From: CAUZJF01 sp965248605
Lineage (GTDB): Bacteria; Chloroflexota; Dehalococcoidia; Lucifugimonadales; CAUZJF01
NCBI GenBank assembly: GCA_965248605.1
Contig: CBDFJV010000007.1
Location: forward strand, 3,131,666 to 3,195,665
Length of the DNA: 64,000 nucleotides
Reading direction: 5' to 3'
Numbering within the stretch: position 1 is the stretch's first letter; each line of letters opens with the position of its first letter. Under the pieces are notes generated by a model. It had not been told where the DNA came from, ran no database searches, and worked only from the letters and a program-made list of their open reading frames with translations. Of this stretch, positions 44,529-54,276 are shown piece by piece. Both the position numbers and the translations under genes were made by a program.

Positions 44529-45458
44529 TTATGCTGTGGCCAGCGAATGGAGCAGCGCCGTGAGCTCTTCAGGTAGCTCGGACTTGAATTTGTGGTGGTG
44601 GCCTGTTGTTGGGTGATCGAAACCCAGGAGGCTCGCGTGGAGGAAGTGGCGGTCAAGCCCAGGATGAGCCTTGCCATAGAGCGCGTCTCCGACAGCCGAA
44701 TGGCCGATGGAGGCCAGATGGACTCTGATCTGGTGGGTCCGTCCCGTCGCGGGCTTGACCTGTAACAGAGCATATCGGTCGTATTGAGTCGTTACGTTGT
44801 ATTGGGTGGTCGACGGTCTGCCGGTGCTGACCACCGCCATCCGCTTGCGGTCACCGGGATGGCGCCCTACCGGCGCGTCGATAACGGCGGCCGGGGGGGA
44901 CACAGTGCCGTGCACCAGAGCTTGGTAGACCTTCGTTACGGTCCGGTCTTTGAACTGCCGGCTCAGGTCGCCGTGCGCCTTGTCGTTTTTCGCAACGACA
45001 ACAAGCCCTGACGTGTCTTTATCCAGGCGATGGACGATACCAGGCCGAAGCGCGTCTCCGACACCCTCGAGATCGGGACAGTGCGCCAGCACCGCATTGG
45101 CCAACGTTCCGTCCGGGTGGCCCGCGGAGGGATGCACGGGCATCCCGGCCGGTTTGTCTACCACAACCAGCTCGCCGTCCTCGTACACAATGTTCAGGGG
45201 TATGGGTTGCGGTTCGAGGTCAGTAGGGGCGGGTTCTGGCACCGTAAGGCGAAGCGTCTGTCCCTCGGCGAGCCGCAACGAGGCCTTCACGGGTGCTCCG
45301 TCGACCGTCACGTTGCCGTGGGCGATTAGCCTCTGTAGGCGAGAACGCGACAAGTCAGGGAAAGTTGTCGCCAGGAGTTTGTCCAGCCGTTCTCCGCTCT
45401 CATCGACGGACACGGTGTGGCTTTCACGCGCCCCGGGCCCATTGGAAGGCGCGGGCAT
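44529..45458 (-). CDS. rluD: RluA/RluD-family 23S rRNA pseudouridine synthase
   Basis: A 309-residue enzyme. An N-terminal S4 RNA-binding domain (about 20-75, GERLDKLLATTFPDLSRSRL) precedes the catalytic domain, whose aspartate is D146 in HRLDKDTSG; RPSTTQYNV and GRTHQIRVHLASIGH follow. Which uridine is modified cannot be told exactly, but RluD-type length and S4 domain fit positions 1911/1915/1917. The ATG 45458 shares one base with the lspA stop (TGATG). Confidence 0.92.
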   Translation of the reverse strand: MPAPSNGPGARESHTVSVDESGERLDKLLATTFPDLSRSRLQRLIAHGNVTVDGAPVKASLRLAEGQTLRLTVPEPAPTDLEPQPIPLNIVYEDGELVVVDKPAGMPVHPSAGHPDGTLANAVLAHCPDLEGVGDALRPGIVHRLDKDTSGLVVVAKNDKAHGDLSRQFKDRTVTKVYQALVHGTVSPPAAVIDAPVGRHPGDRKRMAVVSTGRPSTTQYNVTTQYDRYALLQVKPATGRTHQIRVHLASIGHSAVGDALYGKAHPGLDRHFLHASLLGFDHPTTGHHHKFKSELPEELTALLHSLATA

Positions 45459-46024
45459 CAATCCGGACCGTCAGGTTCGTCCAGGGGTTCCGCCGGTTTG
45501 CTCGTGTCACGGCCCAGCATGACGGTTGCGGCGAGCAAGCCGATCCCTATCACGATCGACGAGTCGGCGAGGTTGAATATGGGCCAGGGGCCTACGTCGA
45601 TGAAGTCCACCACCTCCCCTGATCTCACGCGGTCGAGGAGGTTTCCGAATGCGCCACCCAGTTGGAGTCCGATAGCCAATCTCAGGAAAACGCTGGGCAT
45701 TGCCTGTGTGCGGTAGAAATAGAACAGAAACCCGATGGCGAAGAACGAAGCGATGATCAAGAAAGTGGTCTGGTCGGGGAACAGTCCAAACGCAGTGCCC
45801 GAGTTGGTCCCGTGGGTTATTCGGAAGAATCCGTCGCTTGGCCACGACTCGTAGGGCAGTAAGGAGTTCTTGACGACGAGCTTGCTAACCTGGTCGACGA
45901 CGAAGATTCCCACGACCGTCGCAATGAAGAGCGCATCGCGGTACAGAGAGACTCCAGTCCTTCCGGCGGATTCACGCGGTGGGTCGGCGGTCGGAGCGAC
46001 GACCGGTGCTTCGCTGCTGTCCAT
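45458..46024 (-). CDS. lspA: Lipoprotein signal peptidase (signal peptidase II)
   Basis: A 188-residue membrane aspartic protease that cleaves lipoprotein signal peptides before the lipidated Cys. Catalytic aspartates are D131 (GNLLDRV) and D154 (NLADSSI). Four hydrophobic spans follow an N-terminal hydrophilic extension. ATG 46024 is chosen because the longer frame begins in non-family sequence. Lipoproteins are encoded close by (42.9, 49.4, 55.2 kb). Confidence 0.93.
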   Translation of the reverse strand: MDSSEAPVVAPTADPPRESAGRTGVSLYRDALFIATVVGIFVVDQVSKLVVKNSLLPYESWPSDGFFRITHGTNSGTAFGLFPDQTTFLIIASFFAIGFLFYFYRTQAMPSVFLRLAIGLQLGGAFGNLLDRVRSGEVVDFIDVGPWPIFNLADSSIVIGIGLLAATVMLGRDTSKPAEPLDEPDGPD

Positions 46025-46125
46025 CTGTGCCACAGGCTCTCCAAACTCGCCGTAGTTGGCCTTCCTTACCGTCACCTTATATGATACCTGTTCCGCGACG
46101 CCCTGCGAACAACGTACCATGCACC

Positions 46126-46165
46126 TTGACAACGACGTAATATATATGTATACTTACGCGTAAGT
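46126..46165 (+). promoter_or_regulatory. Promoter with a perfect palindromic operator
   Basis: A perfect TTGACA (46126-46131), a 17-base spacer and TATACT (46149-46154) form a strong sigma-70-type promoter. A 14-bp perfect palindrome ACTTACGCGTAAGT (46152-46165) overlaps the -10 and the expected start point. The regulated gene encodes a ribbon-helix-helix protein, so autorepression at this site is likely. Confidence 0.8.
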
Positions 46166-46183
46166 CCACTAGGAGACCTTAAG

Positions 46184-46609
46184 ATGACAGACCAAGAACC
46201 AGACAAGAAGCGGATCGTTGAGGGGATCGAAATAGTCGTCGACGAGGCCAAGGCCGGCGTACGTAAGGCTATCCGGAGCTCGGGAGTTGAGTCCCTTGGG
46301 GAAAACCTCAAGGAGACGCTGCAGGGGGCTCTGTCGGCCCGCAACAGCGTCGTAATGGTCAGGCTGAACGAAGAGAGCCTGGCCCGGCTGGACGACCTGG
46401 TCGAAGCCGGGGTCGTGAACAGCAGGTCCGAATCCGCCGCCTACCTGATCGGAGAAGGTATAAACGCTCGAAGAGACCTGTTCGATCGGATCTCCAACAA
46501 GATCGATCAGATCCGGAAGGCGAAGAAAGAGCTCAAACAGCTCCTCGACGAGACTCCAGGTGACAAAAACGAGGCAACGGACGACGAGCCCTCGGACAAG
46601 CCGGAGTAG
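46184..46609 (+). CDS. Ribbon-helix-helix (CopG-like) regulator
   Basis: A 141-residue protein. Residues about 54-95 (SVVMVRLNEESLARLDDLVEAG, then VNSRSESAAYLIGEGI) match a ribbon-helix-helix domain: a DNA-contacting strand, then two helices with the SRSE turn. The N-terminal 50 residues are charged and helical, and the C-terminal 40 residues are a Lys/Asp/Glu-rich tail. AGGAG precedes ATG 46184 by 8 bases and the leader is only about 23 bases. The palindrome at the promoter suggests self-repression. No toxin partner is adjacent. Confidence 0.8.
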   Translation: MTDQEPDKKRIVEGIEIVVDEAKAGVRKAIRSSGVESLGENLKETLQGALSARNSVVMVRLNEESLARLDDLVEAGVVNSRSESAAYLIGEGINARRDLFDRISNKIDQIRKAKKELKQLLDETPGDKNEATDDEPSDKPE

Positions 46610-47004
46610 GCTACAGGGCGTCTACCTCCACTCATCGAGGCTTTGCACCACAAGTCGTCTTGCGGAGCCGTGGTTCGACAAGCTCACCATGAGCGGGTTC
46701 GATAGGCTCACCACGAACGAGGACGGGCTCTCAAGTAACTGCTCGGTTTTTGAGGGCCTTGCAGCATGCGTAGGGCAGTGCCCCCGTGCCTGCCCTACGC
46801 ATGCTGCAAGCGAGTTGCTTTCATACGTTTCGTCCGCCCCGCGGACTTATGATTGCTGACCACGAACGTAGCTTCAGATCCCCCTGGGTTCGTCCTGAGC
46901 TCGTCGAAGGACAATGACGGCTAGGGGCACTCTAAGTCCAAAAGCCACCCATCGACGATCCGTTCTTTCTTGAGCCGCCGGAAGAGGGCAGGTGAATCGG
47001 TGCG
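46610..47004. other. 395-bp gap filled with REP-like repeats
   Basis: Holds two tandem GTTCGA(C/T)(A/A)(A/G)GCTCACCA units (46673-46719), a perfect 20-bp inverted repeat (46758-46777 and 46791-46810, 13-base loop) and an inverted copy of the GTTCG...CGAAGG unit (46888-46910). No gene is supported. Confidence 0.7.
46758..46810. repeat. Perfect 20-bp inverted repeat
   Basis: CTTGCAGCATGCGTAGGGCA (46758-46777) is exactly complementary to 46791-46810, with a 13-base GC-rich loop. No T-tract follows. It is probably a dispersed palindromic unit and may stop transcription between the convergent regulator and permease genes. Confidence 0.85.
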
Positions 47005-48150
47005 TTAGACGAGTTGTGGCGCGACGAAGCCGATGGCGAGTATCACCAGCCCGCCGGTCACACCCACAACCCAGGTTGCGACGGCGAAGCTCGCGATAGC
47101 CGGCCTTGGCATGACCTTGGCCAGCCCCCAGAAGGTGATAGGCCCTCCGGCTGCGGCTGCGAATAGAAGCGTGGCCGCGGGTGCAGTGCCCATTCCCAGA
47201 ATGAGGAGCAGGGCTACCAGTGGGATTTCGAATAGCAACGGCACGTTGATGAGAAGACCCAGAGTAGCGGCGATCACAATGCCGACGGCGTTGTTGCCGA
47301 GATAGGTCGTAACGGTGTCCTGGCTGATCCACTGCATCGCGAGGCCGCTTGCGAAGCCTGCAACGATCATGATGGGCCCTAGCCGGACGAGATAGCCGAT
47401 GCTGACTCTCGCCCAATCGCGGAACCCCTGAGTGAGAACCGGTTTCCACGGCGCAACCTCGTTAGGCTCTTCGGGCTCCATGGACTCCACCTCAGCGAAC
47501 GAGTCCCGTCCCCACCTGGACGCCACTTTCGCTACGATCGGACCTATGGCAACCGCTCCGACCAGGCCGAACGCGAGGCGGCTGAAGCCAAGCAGCGGCG
47601 TGAATACGAAGAACGTCATGAGCACGCCCGGGATATTGAGGGTAGCCGACCCCTGGACCATCCCAACGGCGCCTTCGATACCGCCGCCTCTCCTCCGATA
47701 GGCCGATGTGACCGGCACGATGCACGCCGAACAGAGATTCATCACCGGGCCCACTGCGACACCGTGCAGAGTACGCCTCAGAATACCCCGGTTCAGGAAT
47801 CCGATCGTGCTCGAATCCGCGAACAGGAAGGACTCAGCCAGACCCGCTACCAGAAAGGCGAACACCATACCGACCGTGACGAGTCGCAGGTAAGTTACGG
47901 AGAAGGACCACCATCGTGAAAGCAGGCTGGAATCGGGGTCCCGGTCGATGCAGAAGCCCTGGAAGCATTGCAGCTCCGGGCCAGAGACGGCGGCCAGGTC
48001 TCCCTCGACGATGTCGACTTTCGGAAGGCGATTGAAGGTAAAGAAAAGTGTGAGCAACGCGACGAACACAAGCAGTCCGACCACCCGCTTCTTATTCACG
48101 GCGGAGCCGATCCACTGTCCGGTTTGCCGGGTTTCTAGGGCTTTATCCAT
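47005..48150 (-). CDS. Permease, ArsP/YraQ-like (DUF318) membrane protein
   Basis: A 381-residue polytopic protein with about eight to ten hydrophobic spans. The motif region CSACIVPVTSAYRRRGGGIEGAVGMVQGSATLNIP (cysteine pair in a loop, then a Gly-rich helix start) matches the predicted-permease family that includes arsenite/organoarsenical exporters. The hydrophilic segment after about 225 is a cytoplasmic loop (SMEPEEPNEVAPW). Substrate unknown; a thiophilic metal or organometal is possible. A small membrane protein precedes it by 23 bases. Confidence 0.78.
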   Translation of the reverse strand: MDKALETRQTGQWIGSAVNKKRVVGLLVFVALLTLFFTFNRLPKVDIVEGDLAAVSGPELQCFQGFCIDRDPDSSLLSRWWSFSVTYLRLVTVGMVFAFLVAGLAESFLFADSSTIGFLNRGILRRTLHGVAVGPVMNLCSACIVPVTSAYRRRGGGIEGAVGMVQGSATLNIPGVLMTFFVFTPLLGFSRLAFGLVGAVAIGPIVAKVASRWGRDSFAEVESMEPEEPNEVAPWKPVLTQGFRDWARVSIGYLVRLGPIMIVAGFASGLAMQWISQDTVTTYLGNNAVGIVIAATLGLLINVPLLFEIPLVALLLILGMGTAPAATLLFAAAAGGPITFWGLAKVMPRPAIASFAVATWVVGVTGGLVILAIGFVAPQLV

Positions 48151-48173
48151 GGGGATTGTGGAACATCACAGAT

Positions 48174-48323
48174 CTATGACTCGCCTCGCCGCCGTCGAAT
48201 GAGATCGCGTACTCTGCTGCCGACGTCGACTTCTCCGGGCGACGGCGGAAGAATGACCCAGAGTACGAAAAGGGCTCCAAAGACTACCGTTGGCAGTGCC
48301 GCTTCAAACCACCACTCTGGCAT
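48174..48323 (-). CDS. Small membrane protein (49 aa)
   Basis: ATG 48323 to TAG 48174-48176. Residues 4-26 are one hydrophobic helix (WWFEAALPTVVFGALFVLWV), followed by PPSPGEVDVGSRVRDLIRRRR with a positively charged tail. AGGAA about 12 bases upstream is a modest ribosome-binding site. The permease starts 23 bases downstream, so the two are probably co-transcribed and this peptide may be an accessory subunit. The family is unknown. Confidence 0.55.
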   Translation of the reverse strand: MPEWWFEAALPTVVFGALFVLWVILPPSPGEVDVGSRVRDLIRRRRGES

Positions 48324-48434
48324 CGTTATGGGTTCCTGTCCGAATTTCCGCTAGCTACTTGGCTACAACTAGCTAGATATTATACGTCGGCCCATTCGTC
48401 GTAGCCAACAGGAAATGCCGTGGGCCTAGGGCCA

Positions 48435-49463
48435 TCAGCTTTCCGGTACGACCTTAGGGTCCCTGTAGACGATCACGCCATCGACCAGCGGTGGCGCCAG
48501 CACCTGGCCACCAACCGCCCATACTCCGCCCTCCGGGTCTTGCCACACGGCGTGTAGCGCCTCGGCCAAGTCGATCCCCGTATCGATGGCCTCCCATGTG
48601 TCGTTCTCTCGTCGTAGCACTGCGCCCTCGACACCGACAGCATATGCCGTCTCACTGCCGGTCCAGACCCCCATCACATGGGGCGTCCCGTCGGGAGTAA
48701 CGTCCCGCCAGCCGCTGCCATCGTTTTCGAGGACGACGCCCGTACCAAGTCCTCCGACAGCGGCCAGCTTCTCGTCGTCTGCATGTACAGTGAACAGGAT
48801 GTGGGACGTTCCCGAGTCCTCCTGACTGAATCTCGATCCGTCGAAATGGACAACGACTCCCCCGGTGCCGACCATCCAGACGTCGTCGGCCGACTGGCCC
48901 CAGACCTTGAACATCGCCTGCGACTCGTTGAGATCGGCAGGGAAGCCCGAGGCCTTGGTCCAGGACTGGCCGTCGTATCGCCACGCGAAGGCACCCGCCG
49001 GGAGCTGACCGCCTACAGCCCAGAGGTCATCCGGAGCGGTACCCCAAATGCCGTAAACGGTACCGGTGCCGGGCGTCTCCATCCGCTCGAACTCGCCCTG
49101 CCGATACCGAAGGATGACTCCATCCTTACCACCCAGGAATATCGGACCGTCTTCGAACCCGAACACCCACCACAGATCGCCCGAGACCCCCGTTTCAAGC
49201 TGTTCCCATTCGGCGCCGTCGAAGTGCATCGCCGTTGCGCCCGTGCCGTCTCCTCGGTCGGCGCCAACCGCCCATACGTCGTCAGCACCGGAGCCCCAGA
49301 CTGCCATAAGTGCGCCCGGAAGCTTCGAGTGTACGAGCGTCCAGCTGGCGGAGTCGTCGACGGCGCTGCTACCGCAGGAGACTGCAGTCGCTGCGATGCC
49401 AACGGAGACGACGACGGTCAAAAGGCAGACCGGCGCACGACTTTTTAGATTGCGTACGTTCAC
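48435..49463 (-). CDS. Lipoprotein with WxxDDVWAVG propeller-like repeats
   Basis: A 342-residue exported protein with lipoprotein signal (TAVSC, C30). At least five repeats of the type (V/I)WG(S/T)...DDVW(A/M)VG occur (53-65, 140-152, 188-200, plus two more degenerate), each about 45-50 residues apart, typical of a beta-propeller. The role may be adhesion or sensing on the outer face. No catalytic motif is seen. Confidence 0.75.
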   Translation of the reverse strand: MNVRNLKSRAPVCLLTVVVSVGIAATAVSCGSSAVDDSASWTLVHSKLPGALMAVWGSGADDVWAVGADRGDGTGATAMHFDGAEWEQLETGVSGDLWWVFGFEDGPIFLGGKDGVILRYRQGEFERMETPGTGTVYGIWGTAPDDLWAVGGQLPAGAFAWRYDGQSWTKASGFPADLNESQAMFKVWGQSADDVWMVGTGGVVVHFDGSRFSQEDSGTSHILFTVHADDEKLAAVGGLGTGVVLENDGSGWRDVTPDGTPHVMGVWTGSETAYAVGVEGAVLRRENDTWEAIDTGIDLAEALHAVWQDPEGGVWAVGGQVLAPPLVDGVIVYRDPKVVPES

Positions 49464-49597
49464 TTGCTGTTGTCGCCGTAGGCTCTCTGCCGAAGCGTCG
49501 CGGCGGTTCTCTTTGTATACGTGCTACAACCCCACTGCTGGATTCGTCACCGGAGCGGCCTCGCTCGATACTACTCTTGCCGCAACAACGTCTATAT

Positions 49598-50635
49598 CTA
49601 CTCCATGGGGTAGGGGCGCCAGCGTCGTAGTCCGGTCTTCTCGAGCACTGACGGGTTCACGCAGGCCCTGGGCCAGCGACCCGAGAGAACCAGTGCTATC
49701 TCGCGGCCTACGCGCCTGCGCCGCTCTGGGTCCATGCGCGACGAGGCCGAGGCCGCGTGAGGCGTCAGGACCACTTTGTCCATCTTGAGCAACGGATTGT
49801 TGGGCTCGGGCGGCTCCTTCTCGAGCACGTCCAACCCCGCCGCGCCGATCCAGCCTTCCTGGAGGGCTCGGACCAATGCTGCTTCGTCGACCGTGTCGCC
49901 ACGCCCGGTGTTGATGAAGAGCGAATGGGGTTTCATCAAACGGAACTGCTCCTCCCCGAGCATGTGGTGCGTCTCAGTGGTGTGGGGCGCATGCATCGAC
50001 AGTATGTCGGACCTTTGCAGTAGCTCTGTGAACCCGACAGGTTCGACCCGTTCTCGAGTCATGGCTAGCTCGCCGATGTAGGGATCGAAGGCAACCATGT
50101 GAAGTCCGAAGGGCTGCGCCCGAGCCGTGACGGCCTTTGCGACGTTGCCGAATGAGATCAGGCCAAGAGTCAGACCCATCAGTCGGGGATATCCGTATAG
50201 AAGCGGTCTCCCGTCGCCCCATCGGCCGTCGCGGGCCATGCGGTCGACTATGATCAGCCGGCGGTATGTGGCCAGCACAAGCATCATAGTGTGGTCGGCG
50301 ACCTCATCTATGAAGATGTCCGGTACGTTAGTGACCGGGATGCCTTTTGCGGTGGCCGCGGCAACGTCGACCCTGTCCGCTCCGACGCTTCCCAGGGCGA
50401 TAACCTTGCACTGGTGCAATGCATCGATTACCGAGCTGGAGATGGTGTTACGCCCAGCTATTATGGCGTCGGCGTTCCGCGCTTGCTCGATGAATTCGTC
50501 GTCTTTGCCGGCCGGGACCACGACCAGCTCGGCCCCTATCGGAGCCAGCGCCTCCATCTCGAGGTCGTGTGTGGCCTCCTCGAATGCCGCGTAGGCACTT
50601 CCGGTAGCCTGTGTGACAACCTTGAACTTCGCCAA
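49598..50635 (-). CDS. D-isomer-specific 2-hydroxyacid dehydrogenase
   Basis: A 345-residue NAD-dependent dehydrogenase related to phosphoglycerate dehydrogenase and CtBP-like proteins. The catalytic triad is R245 (NTGRG), E274 and H293 (LTPHAAS). The nucleotide loop is S161-F-G-N-V-A, with Ser replacing the first Gly. TTG 50635 is fixed by GAGGAG 6 bases upstream. It stands alone on the minus strand, divergent from glmU. The substrate is unknown. Confidence 0.88.
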   Translation of the reverse strand: MAKFKVVTQATGSAYAAFEEATHDLEMEALAPIGAELVVVPAGKDDEFIEQARNADAIIAGRNTISSSVIDALHQCKVIALGSVGADRVDVAAATAKGIPVTNVPDIFIDEVADHTMMLVLATYRRLIIVDRMARDGRWGDGRPLLYGYPRLMGLTLGLISFGNVAKAVTARAQPFGLHMVAFDPYIGELAMTRERVEPVGFTELLQRSDILSMHAPHTTETHHMLGEEQFRLMKPHSLFINTGRGDTVDEAALVRALQEGWIGAAGLDVLEKEPPEPNNPLLKMDKVVLTPHAASASSRMDPERRRRVGREIALVLSGRWPRACVNPSVLEKTGLRRWRPYPME

Positions 50636-50641
50636 TGACAA

Positions 50642-50647
50642 CTCCTC
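50642..50647 (-). promoter_or_regulatory. Ribosome-binding site fixing the TTG start at 50635
   Basis: GAGGAG on the minus strand, 6 bases before TTG 50635. It supports a 345-residue protein over the longer 361-codon frame. Confidence 0.7.
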
Positions 50648-50780
50648 TATTGCCGGAGGCCCGTTTGAGAAGGGCGCCCCCACCGGAGCGATAGGATATG
50701 ACAGGTCGCGTGCAGTGTCTAGACTCGACGGCGCCGTACGCGACTGATGCGGAAAACGTACCCTGCGACGGCAGTTTACC

Positions 50781-50810
50781 TTGACACCTCGTCGGCCTCG
50801 CTGCTACTAT
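50781..50810 (+). promoter_or_regulatory. Promoter of glmU
   Basis: A perfect TTGACA (50781-50786), an 18-base spacer and TACTAT (50805-50810) predict a start point near 50817 and an 88-base leader that contains the hairpin at 50857-50900. Confidence 0.6.
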
Positions 50811-50856
50811 TGGACGAAACGTGGAACTTACCACAGTAGTATAAGGGGACGAGTCG

Positions 50857-50900
50857 GCGCCTGACCCTGATCGTAGATCGGGCTTAGGCGCTTATTTTTT
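50857..50900 (+). terminator. Hairpin plus T-tract abutting the glmU start (attenuator candidate)
   Basis: GCGCCT...AGGCGC outer arms with an inner CCCTGATC/GATCGGG stem form a bulged hairpin followed by TTATTTTTT. The T-tract ends 4 bases before ATG 50905, occupying the place where a ribosome-binding site would be. It could work as a leader terminator or block ribosome access. Confidence 0.6.
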
Positions 50901-50904
50901 GGCA

Positions 50905-52329
50905 ATGGTAGCTTCGGCGGCGGTGGCGGTGCTCGCGGCGGGCAAGGGCACCCGGATGAGATCGCGGATTCCCAAGGTGCTCCACCGTCTGTGCGGTACC
51001 GAGATGGTCCGGCTAGTTGTAGACGCGGCAAAAGGCGCTCAGCTAGACTCGATTGTCGTGGTTGTGGGCCCGGACACACACACACCGGTCAAGGAATCCC
51101 TCGACGACGTCGAATACGCTTTACAGAAAGAGCCGCTGGGCACCGGACATGCGCTTCTCCAGGCGCAATCATCGGCGCAAGGATTTGACAACATTGTCGT
51201 CCTGTCGGCCGACGTGCCTCTGATCCGCCCCGAAACTATCCGAGACCTCTTACGTCTTCACCTCGATACCGACGCATCGGTGACAATGCTGACCGCGACT
51301 CCCGACGACGTCGACGGTCTCGGACGTATCGTCAGGGACAAGCACGGCGCTGTCGCCGAGGTCGTTGAAGAGGCCATCGCCGACGATACGACGCGGGCCA
51401 TCGGCGAGGTGAACGCCGGAGTCTATTGTTTCCGGTCCTCGTGGCTCTGGCCGACCCTGAGTGCCCTCGGACCGTCGGCGAACGGTGAGATATTCCTGAC
51501 GGACCTCGTTTCAGCAGCATCGCAACAGAGTGAGGTCGTGGAGTCGCTTCGCACCGAACAAAGCTGGGAGGCTCTCGGCGTAAACACGAGGGCCCAGCTA
51601 GCAACGGCGGAAGCAAAACTGCGCGGGCAGTTGCGGGAACGCTGGATGCTGGCCGGGGTCACGATGGGCGACCCTTCGACGGTATACCTGGACCTTTCCG
51701 TAGAGCTCGATGAGGACGTCGTTCTCCATCCGAACACCCATATTAGAGGCACATCTCGTATCGCCGCCGGCTGCCAGATCGGTCCCAACGCCACCATCGA
51801 CCACTCGACCATCGGCCCGCGCTCGCGCGTCGAGAGCGCCGTAATCGAGGGCTCGACGCTGCAACGCGACGTAAGCGTAGGCCCGTTCAGCCACATTCGC
51901 TCGGGAAGCCTTCTTGAAAGCGGTGTCCACGTCGGAAGCTCCGCGGAGATCAAGGCCAGCCGACTGGGACCGGGGACTAAGTGCGGACACTTCAGCTACA
52001 TCGGAAACGCGATGATCGGAGCCAACGTGAACATTGGGGCCGGCACAGTCACGTGCAACTTCGACGGAACACCTACGAAGAAAGAGACCGTTATCGGGGA
52101 CGACGTCATGATCGGTTCAGCCACGATGCTGGTCGCGCCCGTCCGAGTCGGCGACCGATCGGAGACCGGGGCCGGGGCCGTCGTGACTCGGGATGTGCCG
52201 CCGGATACGCTCGCGTACGGCGTGCCCGCAAGACCCCGTCTACGTGGTGGCCCGGTGGACCCCGACACTAACGTCAGCGTGGCAGAGCCGGTCGACGTGG
52301 CTCTTGCTCGGCAGCCAGGGGAGTCGTAA
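50905..52329 (+). CDS. glmU: Bifunctional UDP-N-acetylglucosamine pyrophosphorylase / glucosamine-1-phosphate acetyltransferase
   Basis: A 474-residue cytoplasmic enzyme making UDP-GlcNAc for peptidoglycan. The N-terminal uridylyltransferase loop is LAAGKGTRM near 10-18, with the acetyltransferase half a left-handed beta-helix (hexapeptide repeats about 260-440), including KAxxxGxGTKxGHxSYIG and the NIGAGTVTCNFDG motif. Most C-terminal residues beyond 450 are non-conserved. ATG 50905 has no clear Shine-Dalgarno; TTG 50899 in the same frame lies within the T-tract. Confidence 0.95.
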   Translation: MVASAAVAVLAAGKGTRMRSRIPKVLHRLCGTEMVRLVVDAAKGAQLDSIVVVVGPDTHTPVKESLDDVEYALQKEPLGTGHALLQAQSSAQGFDNIVVLSADVPLIRPETIRDLLRLHLDTDASVTMLTATPDDVDGLGRIVRDKHGAVAEVVEEAIADDTTRAIGEVNAGVYCFRSSWLWPTLSALGPSANGEIFLTDLVSAASQQSEVVESLRTEQSWEALGVNTRAQLATAEAKLRGQLRERWMLAGVTMGDPSTVYLDLSVELDEDVVLHPNTHIRGTSRIAAGCQIGPNATIDHSTIGPRSRVESAVIEGSTLQRDVSVGPFSHIRSGSLLESGVHVGSSAEIKASRLGPGTKCGHFSYIGNAMIGANVNIGAGTVTCNFDGTPTKKETVIGDDVMIGSATMLVAPVRVGDRSETGAGAVVTRDVPPDTLAYGVPARPRLRGGPVDPDTNVSVAEPVDVALARQPGES

Positions 52330-52373
52330 AAGCGCCGTGGGAATGAAACCGGCCGGCGTCGGGATAACATAGT

Positions 52374-53642
<1,269 letters not shown>

Positions 53643-53710
53643 GCCCTTCCGCCGTCTCCTCGGCCCGCAACCGCAGTCACCCACGGGGCCCTAATGCCCC
53701 CCTTGGCGCG

Positions 53711-54161
53711 CTACCTCTCTGAACATCGGATCGGCATGCTGAAACAGGCCGAAATTCCGTGTAGGGCGGCGGTGACGTTACCAACGTCCTCCGGGTCCAA
53801 GCGATAGTCCTGCATAGCGGGCGACCTGAATAGCAAGGCCGCGAAGCCCGACCGCGCAAGTGCTGCCCCCAAGACTCGGGATCTGCGGATGGTCGAACCC
53901 GAAGGGCACCACGCCAAGGCAGACTACCACGCCCTAGTGGGGACCAGGTCGAGAAGGGCGGTAGAGGTCTCGGCAACCCTTGCCGAAGGGAGTCGGAAAC
54001 GTCACCTGCTCGTGACCGGCTGGCTGGTAAGCCAACCCACCGGCCGCGACGGCAGCGTGGGCAAGACCTCCAGAAGAACACGGCGCTCTTGGCAGTCGCT
54101 CGAGCCGTTCGTATTGCGTTGCCGAAGAATCATATCTTTTGTTCTCCCTCTCCGTGGACAT
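53711..54161 (-). pseudogene. Decayed alpha/beta hydrolase (dienelactone-hydrolase-like)
   Basis: Two adjacent minus-strand frames read a single hydrolase N-terminus. The first has EQVTFPTPFGKGCRDLYRPS and PGPH, then an in-frame TAG; the same frame continues GVVVCLGVVPFGFDHPQI. The second frame reads RVLGAALARSGFAALLF, then RSPAMQDYRLDPEDVG. Joined with a one-step frame change they resemble a hydrolase whose nucleophile region should follow, but the protein ends within 25 residues. So the gene has a nonsense mutation, a frameshift and a lost C-terminal half. Confidence 0.5.
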
Positions 54162-54215
54162 TGCCGCCTACGCGGAATCGTTACTACGTCCGAACCTGCC
54201 GCTTAGAGCATAAAC

Positions 54216-54250
54216 AAAGGAGCCTCGTGCCAACGCACGAGGCTCCTTTT
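54216..54250 (-). terminator. Terminator of the collagen-like gene
   Basis: A perfect 15-bp stem (54216-54230 with 54235-54249) with a CAAC loop; both ends have A/T runs, so it can work on either strand. It lies 27 bases after the stop of the minus-strand lipoprotein gene. Confidence 0.85.
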
Positions 54251-54276
54251 CTACGTTCGGCTATGTGCTAGCGGAA

